A DNA stretch of 64,000 nucleotides from Coprothermobacter platensis DSM 11748 (GTDB lineage Bacteria; Coprothermobacterota; Coprothermobacteria; Coprothermobacterales; Coprothermobacteraceae), in NCBI RefSeq assembly GCF_000378005.1, contig NZ_KB899040.1, positions 67,163-131,162 on the forward strand, written 5' to 3'. Of the stretch, positions 54,341-63,394 are shown in pieces. The position numbers and the translations under genes are program-made. The notes under the pieces are model-generated. The model saw nothing but the letters and a program-made list of their open reading frames with translations, was not told the DNA's origin and searched no databases. Position 1 is the first letter of the stretch, and each line of letters starts with the position of its first letter.

Positions 54341-55930
54341 TTAGCTATTTTCAGGTTCTAAGAAAGTTTTTACAGCGTCCTCATATACATTTTCGTCGAA
54401 GGAGCCTGACTCTGCCTTAAGTACAGCCTCTATATCTGCCATCCCCATAAACCTGCTCAATATGATGGTCTGTGCCAATAGGACATCTAATGCGGGCTGT
54501 TTTTCCTTAAAGCTCCGTGCTCTTAGGAACGTCTCTATGGCTCTACTCTGCATAGGCATCACAGCCTTAAAAGGTTCTGGTTTTGTTGTAGGCTGCCATG
54601 TATTTTCTATGTTTGTGCTTAAACGTTTATTCAAGAAATACGCTAAAACATCTGCACCAGATGGGTTTTCAGCCAGTTGCTTGCCATAGAAGTGTTGTGC
54701 CCAACCCTGCACGATATGTGGTTGTGGCTGATCCAAAGCCTTTATGGTGGAAGCTACGGCTTCTGTTATGGTTTCAAATACGTTCCAATCTGTTTTGTCC
54801 AAATAATCGCCAGAAGAATGATAGTAAGTATCTGGCCATGTGATTGGCATTACGCCGGGTATGCCCTTCAATGTAAACGGGGCATGATCTGAGCCTAAGC
54901 CGTACTCTTCTTCTCTCATTTTCAACATGTTTTGCCCATTTTCGCAAAGACGGGAAAGGTAATACCAAAGGTAAGCATCAACTGGGTGTAGCAATGCCCA
55001 TGGGTCATGGTTTAGGTTTATAACGCTTCCACTCAGTATTTGAGAAGCAGCTATCATGTCCAAGTTTATATTAGCTTCTATGGGCATCTGAGCATCTTTC
55101 TCAAGCCATTGGACTGTTCCGTAATGCTCTGGTACCCAAAGAAAAATCACATTTATGCCGGTTGGCTTATTTTTCAGTAATTTTTGAGCGACATGTATTA
55201 GGCCCGCACTTCCTGAAGCATTGTCGTCGGAACCAGGACCTACATGGCAATAATGAGCCGTTAGTACGATGTTGCGCTGACTTCCGGTATCTATTCGGGC
55301 TTCCACGACAGGCATGCGCTCTACCTTGAAAAGGCTATCAACACTGAGGTGTACTTGCAGTTCACTATTTCTCAAACACTTTTTGAGGCGTTTAGCTATG
55401 CTTGGTTTTACTTGCATAACAGGGATTGCCTTCAGCTCTTCAATGTGACTTTTTAGTAAAAAGAGACCTCTGTATGTATAAACATCTACGTCACGGTCTT
55501 GGTACCACAAAACTCCAATAGCGCCTTCATTGGAAGCCTTATAGAGCGCAACCAATGGTTCTTCAGAAGTGAAAGCTATTTTCCCATTTACATTTGACCA
55601 ATCTTCGTTGGGACACACTAAAACTCCTTCCACATCCCCAGCAGGTGAATACGGAACTACGGCCAGCAAGTGTTCTTCCGTAGAAGAGAGCACTTCGCTG
55701 CCTTGTGGCGCTTTTAGCTCGCAAATGCCGTGTTTTACTTCCCAACCCATGGGCATGGTCATGCCCATGACTGTTTCTTCGCCATCGTAAGAATAATAAT
55801 GTGTGACCACGTTCATACCCAGATTTTGTGCTGTTTCAGCGATTAACTCTGCTGCTTCTATAAGGCCTGTTGTGCCCTGCAACCGATCCATGGACGAAAG
55901 TAAACCCCATACCCTTCTTGTAGGATCCAT
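54341..55930 (-). CDS. M28-family zinc aminopeptidase-like protein
   Basis: 529 residues without a signal peptide. Metal ligands of the M28 type are seen in AHYCHVGPGSDDNASGSA, VPEHYG, NLDM and YYHSSGD near residue 400. An inserted PA-like region precedes the catalytic domain. It probably acts on peptides in the cytoplasm, in keeping with the other peptidases in the region. The ATG follows GAGGTG. Confidence 0.82.
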   Translation of the reverse strand: MDPTRRVWGLLSSMDRLQGTTGLIEAAELIAETAQNLGMNVVTHYYSYDGEETVMGMTMPMGWEVKHGICELKAPQGSEVLSSTEEHLLAVVPYSPAGDVEGVLVCPNEDWSNVNGKIAFTSEEPLVALYKASNEGAIGVLWYQDRDVDVYTYRGLFLLKSHIEELKAIPVMQVKPSIAKRLKKCLRNSELQVHLSVDSLFKVERMPVVEARIDTGSQRNIVLTAHYCHVGPGSDDNASGSAGLIHVAQKLLKNKPTGINVIFLWVPEHYGTVQWLEKDAQMPIEANINLDMIAASQILSGSVINLNHDPWALLHPVDAYLWYYLSRLCENGQNMLKMREEEYGLGSDHAPFTLKGIPGVMPITWPDTYYHSSGDYLDKTDWNVFETITEAVASTIKALDQPQPHIVQGWAQHFYGKQLAENPSGADVLAYFLNKRLSTNIENTWQPTTKPEPFKAVMPMQSRAIETFLRARSFKEKQPALDVLLAQTIILSRFMGMADIEAVLKAESGSFDENVYEDAVKTFLEPENS

Positions 55931-55971
55931 ACATGCATCACCTCAAACACAGTTTAAGCCATAAAGCATAA

Positions 55972-55977
55972 TATAAT
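55972..55977 (+). promoter_or_regulatory. -10 box for leaderless HD hydrolase gene
   Basis: TATAAT ends 7 bp before the GTG at 55985. There is no Shine-Dalgarno and no -35 match at the expected position, the same layout as the DMT transporter gene. Confidence 0.55.
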
Positions 55978-55984
55978 TGAATTT

Positions 55985-57175
55985 GTGAAGTCACTGGTGG
56001 CAAAAGTTATCAGAGACCCTCTTTACGGGGACATAAAACTTAATTATTTGGAAGCTGCTTTGGTGGACCATGTTGCTTTTCAACGGCTCAGACGTATAAC
56101 TCAGCTTGCTGGTGCTCCGTTTGTTTATCCTTCTGCTGTCCATACGCGCTTTTCCCATTCGCTGGGAACCATGTACGTGGCTAAACGTTATGCAGAGGCA
56201 CTGGAGCTCAATGCCAGTGATGCGTTAATAACATCGCTTTGTGCACTTCTACATGATTTAGGACATGGACCATTCAGCCATTGCTTTGAAGACGCAGTAA
56301 GAGGGAAACCCTACTGTTTTAACCATGAGAAGATGGGGATACGCCTTATAAGAACCATGGAGAGAGATGTGCTGGACTATTGTTCAGACAAAATCATTTC
56401 TGGCCTCGAGGAGGAAGCAAGGCAATATGGTTTCCAAAATGTAGAAGCTTACATACATTGGGCGCTGGATGAGACTGCCAATGCCATGGTTGATGATGAT
56501 TACAGAAATCGCATAGTGGATGGTCCCATGGGTGCCGACCGGTTAGACTTCATCGCGCGTGATGCTTATTTCACCGGCGTTAGTGCATTTAACACGGTTG
56601 ACATTTTCCGATTAACAGGCAATGCCATGCTCATTGATGGTAAGCTTGTATTTAGAAGCAAGGTTGTAGATAACATTTATGGCCTTAGTGTAGGACGTTT
56701 TCTCATGTACAAGAACGTTTACTACCACAAAACGAGTCGAGCGGCTGAACTTATGATGCAACTGATGATGAGAGAAGCCCTGAAAGAGGGACTAATAGAA
56801 GACTACATGGATGATGACAACTTCGTTTTCTTTGATGAACCATCGCTTATTGGACTTTTGCAAAGCAAAGGAAAGAAAAGCAAGGAAATGTGGGATAAAC
56901 TTATCCGAAGAAAGCTGTGGAAAGTCGTTAGAGAAATGGTTGTAAAACCCGATGACCTCAACAATGTGCTTGGCGATCTGAAAGCGCATTTCGATGCTCA
57001 ATACATTGATGTACCTGAAAAACTTAACTTAGCAAATGCTGGTGACTACGATGATATTCTTGTTTTAACCGATGAAGGCATCGTAAAAACCCTGATTGAT
57101 TTTGAGAAGGAAACTGGTTATTCGTTGCTTCAAGAAGAAAGTAGTTTGTTTGTAAGAGTTTACAAGGAGGTGTGA
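55985..57175 (+). CDS. HD-domain phosphohydrolase (dGTPase/SAMHD1-like)
   Basis: 396 residues. VIRDPLYGDIKL at the N-terminus, FQRLRRITQLAGAPFVYPSAVHTRFSHSLG and LLHDLGHGPFSHCFE with the HD pair are typical of COG1078 proteins related to dGTP triphosphohydrolases. The substrate is probably a nucleotide. The GTG start has a leaderless promoter. The stop overlaps the M20 gene region by the GTGA quartet. Confidence 0.88.
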   Translation: MKSLVAKVIRDPLYGDIKLNYLEAALVDHVAFQRLRRITQLAGAPFVYPSAVHTRFSHSLGTMYVAKRYAEALELNASDALITSLCALLHDLGHGPFSHCFEDAVRGKPYCFNHEKMGIRLIRTMERDVLDYCSDKIISGLEEEARQYGFQNVEAYIHWALDETANAMVDDDYRNRIVDGPMGADRLDFIARDAYFTGVSAFNTVDIFRLTGNAMLIDGKLVFRSKVVDNIYGLSVGRFLMYKNVYYHKTSRAAELMMQLMMREALKEGLIEDYMDDDNFVFFDEPSLIGLLQSKGKKSKEMWDKLIRRKLWKVVREMVVKPDDLNNVLGDLKAHFDAQYIDVPEKLNLANAGDYDDILVLTDEGIVKTLIDFEKETGYSLLQEESSLFVRVYKEV

Positions 57176-57180
57176 ATCAT

Positions 57181-58401
57181 ATGGACAAGTTAGAAGAATT
57201 GGTGAACAGTTATGAACAGCAGATGGTGGACATGTTATGCAAGCTTGTAAGTATTAAAGCGGTCAACGTGCGCTCTGGCGAGGGCCAGAGTGAATGGGAT
57301 CGTGTGAGGTTTTTTGAGCCTATCTTAAAGGAGTTGGGCTTGAATACACAGATTGTAACAGCACCTGACCCATTGGTGCCAGAAGGAAGACCGAATTTAC
57401 TTGCAGTTCTACCTGGTGAAGATACCAGTAGAACATTATGGTTTATCGGTCACTTGGATACAGTGCCTGCAGGAGACCCCAGTTTGTGGTCACATGACCC
57501 ATTCACTGCTCATGTGGAAAATGGAAAGATTTATGGAAGGGGTGCTGAAGACAACGGTCAGGCCGTTATCACCAGTCTATTTGCCGTTAAGGCATTAATT
57601 GAATCAGGTATAAAACCAAAAGTGAACATTGGGTTGGCATTTGTGGCCGATGAGGAAACAGGTTCTGACTACGGTATTATCTACCTTATTGACCAAGGGA
57701 TTTTTAAGTCTACTGACATGGCTGTAGTGCCAGATTCTGGAGACAGCCAGGGTTCGTTTATCGAAGTAGCAGAAAAGTCCATGATGTGGTTGAAGTTCAA
57801 AGTATTAGGTAAGCAAACTCACGCGTCCATGCCTAACAGCGGTATCAATGCACACAAGGTTGGTATGATGTTCGCTTTAGCTGTGGACGAGGCGCTTCAC
57901 GATAATTTCAGCGACCGAGATCAGCTATTTGAGCCACCGTTTAGCACATTCGAAATAACCAAGAAAGAAGCCAATGTAGAAAACATCAATACCATACCTG
58001 GTTCTGATATCTTCTATATGGATTTGAGAATTCTTCCCGATGAAAACCTCGACGACATACTCAAAGTTATTGATGAGCTTAGAAGTTATTACGAGTATGA
58101 ATACAAGGTCAGGATTGAAGTGGAGATTATGCAGCGTAGTGACGCTCCAGCACCGACAGATCCTAATCATCCATTAGTGAAGAAGATGGCAGAGGTTGTT
58201 AAGGAGACACGCGGTATAGAGCCTAAGGTGGGCGGCATTGGCGGAGGAACATGCGCAGCGCCACTTCGTAGGGTCGGTATACCATCCGTTGTTTGGGCTA
58301 CCATTGATGAGCTCGCTCACCAGCCTGACGAATACGCAAAGATTGAGAATTTAACAAAAGATACACTGGTCTTTGCCAAATTGATGAGTAAAATGGAGTA
58401 G
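57181..58401 (+). CDS. M20 family dipeptidase / ArgE-DapE-type deacylase
   Basis: 406 residues from the ATG at 57181, 10 nt after AAGGAGG. Metal and catalytic motifs: IGHLDTVPAGD, YGRGAEDNGQ, VADEETGSDYGI with the catalytic Glu pair, and the dimerisation domain with KQTHASMPNSGINAH. GGIGGGTCAAPLR is the C-terminal His-replacing region of the Sapep-like branch. It likely cleaves dipeptides. The aldolase gene follows. Confidence 0.88.
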   Translation: MDKLEELVNSYEQQMVDMLCKLVSIKAVNVRSGEGQSEWDRVRFFEPILKELGLNTQIVTAPDPLVPEGRPNLLAVLPGEDTSRTLWFIGHLDTVPAGDPSLWSHDPFTAHVENGKIYGRGAEDNGQAVITSLFAVKALIESGIKPKVNIGLAFVADEETGSDYGIIYLIDQGIFKSTDMAVVPDSGDSQGSFIEVAEKSMMWLKFKVLGKQTHASMPNSGINAHKVGMMFALAVDEALHDNFSDRDQLFEPPFSTFEITKKEANVENINTIPGSDIFYMDLRILPDENLDDILKVIDELRSYYEYEYKVRIEVEIMQRSDAPAPTDPNHPLVKKMAEVVKETRGIEPKVGGIGGGTCAAPLRRVGIPSVVWATIDELAHQPDEYAKIENLTKDTLVFAKLMSKME

Positions 58402-58455
58402 AAAAGGGAACAAAGTTAACAGATGAATATCATTTTAGATAGGAGGTTGATTTGA

Positions 58456-59394
58456 TTGCCATACGCAAAAACGAAAGACATATTGAGCAAAGCTAATAAT
58501 GAGGGGTACGGTGTAGCAGCGTTCAACGTTAATGACTTGGAATTCATACAGGCGATCGTTAAGGCTGCTGTCATGGAAAACTCCCCAGCCATAATCGAAG
58601 CATCTGAAGGCGCTTTAAAGTATGCCGGTGACGGTGATGTAGAAAAGGGTGCCTTTGTATTGGTAGACATGGTAAGAAGATATGCCGACGCTGTTCCGGT
58701 ACCTGTTTCATTGCATCTGGACCACGGGCATGATCTTAAACACATAATGGCTGCAATAAAAGCTGGTTTTACATCTGTTATGATCGATGCTTCTGATAAG
58801 CCGCTGGAGGAGAATATTAGAATTACACGCCAGGTTGTGGAAATAGCCCATGCAGCAAATGTGGCAGTAGAAGCTGAACTTGGAAAACTTATGGGTATTG
58901 AAGATAATGTGTCCAGTTCTGAATCCGTGCTTGTGGATCCCAATGAGGCCAAGCAGTTTGTTACTGAAACACAGGTCGATTTCTTGGCTCCTGCTGTGGG
59001 AACAAGCCATGGGGCTTTCAAGTTTAAAGGCGAAGCGAGAATAGATTATGATCGTATCTCCAAGGTGAAAGAACTTACCCAACTTCCATTGGTACTCCAT
59101 GGTGCGAGTGGTGTGCCTGCAAAATGGGTTGAATTAGCCGAAAAATATGGCGCTGATTTATCCGGGGCAAAGGGTGTTCCCGATGAAGTGCTTCAAGAAG
59201 CAGTAAAACGTGGCATAAACAAGATCAATACGGATACCGATTTAAGGATCGCGTTCGTTGCCGGACTTAGAAAGCATCTTACGGAGAATCCAAAGGAGTT
59301 TGACCCAAGGAAGTACTTTGAAGAAGCAAAAGAATGCGTGACAGAAGTTGTCCGAGACAGAATGAGGATGACTGGCTCTGCAGGAAAGGCTTAA
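58456..59394 (+). CDS. fba: Class II fructose-bisphosphate aldolase
   Basis: 312 residues from the TTG at 58456, 9 nt after AGGAGG. SLHLDHGHD contains the zinc-binding His, VMIDASDKPLEENI, AEVEAELGKLMGIED-type region, HGASGVP and NKINTDTDLR are conserved. It splits the fructose-1,6-bisphosphate produced by FruK. The N-terminus PYAKTKDILSKANNEGYGVAAFNVN is complete. A strong terminator follows. Confidence 0.95.
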   Translation: MPYAKTKDILSKANNEGYGVAAFNVNDLEFIQAIVKAAVMENSPAIIEASEGALKYAGDGDVEKGAFVLVDMVRRYADAVPVPVSLHLDHGHDLKHIMAAIKAGFTSVMIDASDKPLEENIRITRQVVEIAHAANVAVEAELGKLMGIEDNVSSSESVLVDPNEAKQFVTETQVDFLAPAVGTSHGAFKFKGEARIDYDRISKVKELTQLPLVLHGASGVPAKWVELAEKYGADLSGAKGVPDEVLQEAVKRGINKINTDTDLRIAFVAGLRKHLTENPKEFDPRKYFEEAKECVTEVVRDRMRMTGSAGKA

Positions 59395-59422
59395 TGTAAG
59401 TAATAGACATAACTTTTATAAG

Positions 59423-59454
59423 AAAGAAGGCTCCCTTTCAAGGGAGCCTTCTTT
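59423..59454. terminator. Terminator between aldolase and glycosyltransferase genes
   Basis: AAAGAAGGCTCCC (59423-59435) and GGGAGCCTTCTTT (59442-59454) form a perfect 13-bp stem with a 6-nt loop, in the space between two convergent genes. It is symmetrical and can serve both. Confidence 0.85.
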
Positions 59455-59483
59455 ATACAATACGTTACAAGAATGTCTACAAG

Positions 59484-60737
59484 TTAGCTTTTTTTATTGT
59501 CCTGTAAGAAATAGCAAATGCGTTTCCATACATCTTGCGCTTTTACAAACTGTTGGTAATGCCTCTTGACGTTTCTGTTGTAACGTTCTAATTCCACAGA
59601 AACATTTAAGAACGCTTCATTATGAAAATAAGAGCAGACCTTGGGAAGCGTTTTGCTAAGTTTCACGCGCATATCTTGAATTTTGGTGTCATAGTGCTCT
59701 CTATCAGTAATGTAGAGAAACAGTGGTTTATACCTGATCCAACCGATACATGCTTTGTAGAAGCGGTCAATAATTTGTGGCGAGTCTGCCTTGACATATT
59801 TAAGAGATGTTGGGAGAACACCGTCCATCAGGTGCCTGTAGGTAGAAAAACCATCGTGGAATGTATAACAAGGGACTCTCAGTACTACGTGATCGCTTAG
59901 ACATGTACTAAGAAACGTGTCTTCTCCTCGAGCTCCAGGCGGATTATAAAAAGGTCTTATCTTTTCTATATTGTCTAAGTTGATGCACAGATTCCCGCCT
60001 GTGATGAATTTCGCGTGGTTAACTTCCTCTACAGGGTAGGCTACGTCGTGTGTGAGTACGTCAGTATCAGCGTAAGTCACTCCACCGTTACTCATGACCT
60101 TGCGTATGTTTTCCCAATTAACAATGTCATTGCTTATCGCTTCTATGAACATACGAAAGTCATCTTCTGTTAGCACATTGTTGAATTCTATGTAGGGAAT
60201 AGGAGATATGTAGCCGCAATGATAACCGTTAGTTATATCTGCATCCTTTATGTACTTTAAGTGGGTCCTTAGGACTTGTTGCCCGCTCCACACAGCCAAT
60301 GAACGGGTATTAGTTACAGCCATGGGGTATTCATCGTCGTCGAGGAACAGCAGATAATCTACGTTGTTCTTTATTGCCGTGTATAGAATCCGGTTGCGTT
60401 TTCCTGCGTAACTATTCCAAAAAATGAGCTTTGCTTCATCTTCAGTTACAACGTTTTTATCCACCAGCTTAGCCATTTCGCTTGCTATAGTGGAATCGCC
60501 AATGAAATGCGTTTCGTCTATGAGGTTTAGAACATCTTTGCTAATATTTTTATAATCTTCAGGTTTTGTATCGGAATAAGACAAATCATAGGCTACCAAT
60601 AAACTCAAACGTATGTTATCACGATCAGTTAGGCCGGATTCCTGAAAATTATATATGTAGGACCGAAGAACTTTTCTAAAACTCTTTCTGCCTGTGGCAA
60701 AACCAATTCCTATTTTAAGATTATTTTCAGCTCTCAT
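59484..60737 (-). CDS. Glycosyltransferase-like protein with GT-A type DDD motif
   Basis: 417 residues. LKIGIGFATGRKSFRKVL at the N-terminus and VDYLLFLDDDEYPMAV (the metal-binding aspartates) indicate a GT2-like nucleotide-sugar transferase. GARGEDTFLSTCLSDHV resembles the acceptor-side ED motif. The remainder is not recognised. The ATG follows GAGGG. It is monocistronic, flanked by terminators, and the acceptor is unknown. Confidence 0.65.
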   Translation of the reverse strand: MRAENNLKIGIGFATGRKSFRKVLRSYIYNFQESGLTDRDNIRLSLLVAYDLSYSDTKPEDYKNISKDVLNLIDETHFIGDSTIASEMAKLVDKNVVTEDEAKLIFWNSYAGKRNRILYTAIKNNVDYLLFLDDDEYPMAVTNTRSLAVWSGQQVLRTHLKYIKDADITNGYHCGYISPIPYIEFNNVLTEDDFRMFIEAISNDIVNWENIRKVMSNGGVTYADTDVLTHDVAYPVEEVNHAKFITGGNLCINLDNIEKIRPFYNPPGARGEDTFLSTCLSDHVVLRVPCYTFHDGFSTYRHLMDGVLPTSLKYVKADSPQIIDRFYKACIGWIRYKPLFLYITDREHYDTKIQDMRVKLSKTLPKVCSYFHNEAFLNVSVELERYNRNVKRHYQQFVKAQDVWKRICYFLQDNKKS

Positions 60738-60859
60738 ATGATAATCCCTCGCTTGTCTTTATATTGTCGTACTTGCTATTTTTAATAGTTCGATTGTTCT
60801 TATGCATTGCAGACAATACTTATTTTAAGCGTGAAATACGTAAATGAAGTCTACTAAAG

Positions 60860-60891
60860 AAGAAGGAGCCTTCCTAAGAAGGCTCCTTCTT
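60860..60891 (-). terminator. Terminator after the SPW gene
   Basis: AAGAAGGAGCCTTC (60860-60873) and GAAGGCTCCTTCTT (60878-60891) form a perfect 14-bp stem with a 4-nt loop, 29 bp beyond the SPW stop codon. Confidence 0.8.
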
Positions 60892-60920
60892 GCCGAATGT
60901 AAGCAAGGATAAAGACTGTT

Positions 60921-61217
60921 TTACTTATTTGATCCGCCCAAAGCAGCGAATCCTGCGATAGCAATCAAAATACCAACGATGACATTGTTCCACATGTACG
61001 CGGAACCCGTGGTCCAGAAGAACGCTGTAACCAGTGCCCATAGGCCAAGTATTACACCTAACCATTTCTGCCAAGATTTTTCAGCAGGGAACATATAGGC
61101 ACAAATAGCTACAACTATACCCACTATGATTCCGTTCCACATTGCACCAGATGATGCCTTAATGATAAATGGCGCCAAAAGGTACCACAAACCAAGTAAA
61201 CCAACTAACCATTGCAT
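60921..61217 (-). CDS. SPW-repeat membrane protein
   Basis: 98 residues with four hydrophobic segments formed by two tandem copies of about 48 residues: GLLGLWYLLAPFI and GVILGLWALVTAFFW, each followed by a W-N-x-I-x-V-G-I helix. This is the SPW repeat family, of unknown function. The ATG follows AAGGAGGTGCAGAGAT. A hairpin lies directly before the ribosome site. Confidence 0.85.
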   Translation of the reverse strand: MQWLVGLLGLWYLLAPFIIKASSGAMWNGIIVGIVVAICAYMFPAEKSWQKWLGVILGLWALVTAFFWTTGSAYMWNNVIVGILIAIAGFAALGGSNK

Positions 61218-61231
61218 ATCTCTGCACCTCC

Positions 61232-61260
61232 TTGGGCAAATTCTTCTTTTTCTTGCCCAA
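61232..61260 (-). repeat. Hairpin in the SPW gene leader touching the ribosome site
   Basis: TTGGGCAA and TTGCCCAA form a perfect 8-bp stem (61232-61239 with 61253-61260) with a 13-nt loop. On the mRNA the 3' arm ends in the AA that begins AAGGAGG, so folding could influence translation or stability. Confidence 0.5.
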
Positions 61261-61313
61261 TGGTTTTATACCCTCTGGCAGCCATTCTTATGCAATTAAT
61301 TGTGTCACTATGG

Positions 61314-62213
61314 TTACAGTGATTTTCCTACTATATTTTGAATAATTCTCTTTACGGGGAGGATGTCTTTTATAAGCCCTGCTGATTGCCCCATCATAAA
61401 CGCACCATTCTCTAAATCTCCTTCAACGGCACGTATGAGAGCACCTAACATCAGTTGGGAAAATTCCTGTTCATCTCCGCGATATTCAGCATCTATAAGC
61501 CTAAGGGCCAAATTGTTTCTCCATATGCGAACGGTATGTTTGAACCGTCTGCCGACCTCTACTGTCGAACGCTCATTAGCTCTTAGTACCACATCTTTAT
61601 ATGCAGGGCTTATTGGAGCTTCCTCAGAGGCAACAAAACGTGTTCCCATTTGCACACCTACAGCGCCCATGGCTCTCATAGCGTTATAGCTGTCTGCATC
61701 AACGATGCCGCCGGCAGCTACTACTGGTACACTTACTGTTTTTAATACTGCATTTACCAAAACGATGGTCGTTACTTCTCCGATATGGCCTCCCGATTCT
61801 TTACCTTCTGCAATAACGGCGTCTGCACCTATTTTTTCTAACATTAAAGCCTGGTTTGCTGACCCCACCAGCGGCAATATCTTTATACCCTTTTCTTTTA
61901 GCGTTTTCATGAAGCTGGAAGGATTGCCTGCTCCAGTTGTTATAACAGGGGGACACTCTTCTAAAACGACTTTTATTTGGTCTTGCCAAAATTCACTTTG
62001 GAGCATCAAGTTTACCCCAAATGGCTTTGACGTGCGAGACCGAACTTCACGAATTTGGTCTCGTAACTCTTCTGGCGTCATCGATGCGCCACCTAAAATT
62101 CCTAATCCTCCTGCTTCACTTACGGCAGCAGCTAAAGGAGCTTTTGCAACACGAGCCATACCACCTTGTATAATGGGATATTCAATACCAAGCAGTTCTT
62201 CTAAAGAGATCAT
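61314..62213 (-). CDS. fabK: Enoyl-ACP reductase II (FabK) / nitronate monooxygenase-like flavoprotein
   Basis: 299 residues. YPIIQGGMARVAKAPLAAAVSEAGGLGILGG and EGKESGGHIGEVTT with the active-site His are typical of the FMN enzyme FabK, which performs the last reduction of fatty-acid elongation; AAGGIVDADSYNAMRAMGAVGVQMGTRF binds FMN phosphate. Nitronate monooxygenases look similar, but the fabZ and fabF neighbours favour FabK. It overlaps fabZ by 4 bp (ATGA). Confidence 0.9.
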   Translation of the reverse strand: MISLEELLGIEYPIIQGGMARVAKAPLAAAVSEAGGLGILGGASMTPEELRDQIREVRSRTSKPFGVNLMLQSEFWQDQIKVVLEECPPVITTGAGNPSSFMKTLKEKGIKILPLVGSANQALMLEKIGADAVIAEGKESGGHIGEVTTIVLVNAVLKTVSVPVVAAGGIVDADSYNAMRAMGAVGVQMGTRFVASEEAPISPAYKDVVLRANERSTVEVGRRFKHTVRIWRNNLALRLIDAEYRGDEQEFSQLMLGALIRAVEGDLENGAFMMGQSAGLIKDILPVKRIIQNIVGKSL

Positions 62214-62611
62214 TTTTCTTTCGCCACCTTAAAGACAATTTTCGCTTCGCTTACTAACGTGTTTTCTTTAAAAATCATTCCTCTGCCAAAATAGAAACCA
62301 GCTTTTTCATTCTCCAATGTCGCTTTTATAGTAATGTGGTCTCCGGGAAAAAGAGGTTGTAAAAATCTGGCTTGTTCAACGCGGGCCAGCAATGGCAAAC
62401 CAGGCGTTTTCACCAGCAAACCCAATGTTTGAGCAACGGCTTCTATGTGAAGAACGCCGGGAAAAATTGGATAATCAGGGAAATGCCCCTGAAAAAAAGG
62501 CAGATTTGGGTCTATATAATATTGTGCCTCACAATAATTGTCTTTTGTTTCAAAACTGTCCACAAATAAAAATGGCCATTTGTGAGGCAACGGAATTATC
62601 TTTTCTTCCAC
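62210..62611 (-). CDS. fabZ: 3-hydroxyacyl-ACP dehydratase FabZ
   Basis: 133 residues from the GTG at 62611, 9 nt after GCAGGAGG. The hot-dog fold signature GHFPDYPIFPGVLHIEAVAQ holds the catalytic His43 and Glu57. LPHKWPFLFVD is the usual N-terminus. Its first 16 bp overlap the anti-sigma factor gene, and its stop overlaps fabK, so the genes are translationally linked. Confidence 0.93.
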   Translation of the reverse strand: MEEKIIPLPHKWPFLFVDSFETKDNYCEAQYYIDPNLPFFQGHFPDYPIFPGVLHIEAVAQTLGLLVKTPGLPLLARVEQARFLQPLFPGDHITIKATLENEKAGFYFGRGMIFKENTLVSEAKIVFKVAKEK

Positions 62612-62895
62612 AGTAAAGCGCCTCCTGCAGCCAAAAGGACACCGACACCTACGCTTCCAACAATCCATGGCGTAATAGACGTCTTGCCTTTTGCCAATGT
62701 CACGATGTCTTTTTCTGGTTTGTGCGTGTAATTTACTAAACTTCTCAACTCATCGAAAAGCTCATCCCAATTTTGCAGTTCATTGTAGCAGTCATTGCAT
62801 GTATTGAGGTGTGCTGATACATCATTTATTTGGTTTTTTGTTAATTCGCCTCTCAGGAATTCCGGTATCAGTTCCTGCACTTCTTTGCACTCCAT
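62596..62895 (-). CDS. Zinc-finger anti-sigma factor
   Basis: 99 residues from the ATG at 62895, 6 nt after AAGGAGGTG. The N-terminal ZAS motif is Cys3 with His29-x3-Cys33-x2-Cys36 (SAHLNTCNDCYNE), which binds ECF sigma factors. One membrane helix (about 72-93) follows, with a three-residue basic tail. The sensor part outside the membrane is almost absent. Its gene overlaps the sigma gene by 74 bp and fabZ by 16 bp. Confidence 0.85.
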   Translation of the reverse strand: MECKEVQELIPEFLRGELTKNQINDVSAHLNTCNDCYNELQNWDELFDELRSLVNYTHKPEKDIVTLAKGKTSITPWIVGSVGVGVLLAAGGALLWKKR

Positions 62896-63394
62896 CGTTT
62901 TCACCTCCTTCTAACTTTTTTCTCAAAGCTTTACGGGCGCGATGTAGTTGTACGCGCACGTTTTCCTCTGTTATGTCGAGCATTCTTGCTATGTCCTTTA
63001 TGGGGAAGTTGTATATGTCTCTCAGAACAATTAATGCTCTTTGGCTATCTGGGAGGTCCATAACAGCCATTTCTAACATTAGATGCATATCTTCGGCCGT
63101 ATGAAAATTGGGCTCAACATAAACAATCTTTTTCTTCTTTCTAAGCAATTGAAGTGCCGTATTTGCTGTAACTCGATAAAGCCACGTACTTAAACTGCTT
63201 TCATTTCTAAATGACTTTATTTTTGACCAAAGTATCCATGCTACCTCTTGTGTTACATCTTCTGCATCTTCTCTGTTTCCAACGAGGCGATACGCTAATG
63301 TGTAAATTTCGCGCTCAAATTGGTTGAATAATTCTTGAAATGCTTTAGGATCGCCACGTTTTACTTTTTCAATGAGAACATGCTCAACCTTCAT
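62822..63394 (-). CDS. ECF-family RNA polymerase sigma factor
   Basis: 190 residues. Region 2 is [34 protein letters not shown] and region 4 is [45 protein letters not shown]. The last 25-30 residues are a polar tail with no sigma homology, encoded in the 74 bp shared with the anti-sigma gene. It starts 11 bp inside the end of fabF. The location in a fatty-acid operon suggests a link with membrane lipid status. Confidence 0.92.
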   Translation of the reverse strand: MKVEHVLIEKVKRGDPKAFQELFNQFEREIYTLAYRLVGNREDAEDVTQEVAWILWSKIKSFRNESSLSTWLYRVTANTALQLLRKKKKIVYVEPNFHTAEDMHLMLEMAVMDLPDSQRALIVLRDIYNFPIKDIARMLDITEENVRVQLHRARKALRKKLEGGENDGVQRSAGTDTGIPERRINKKPNK

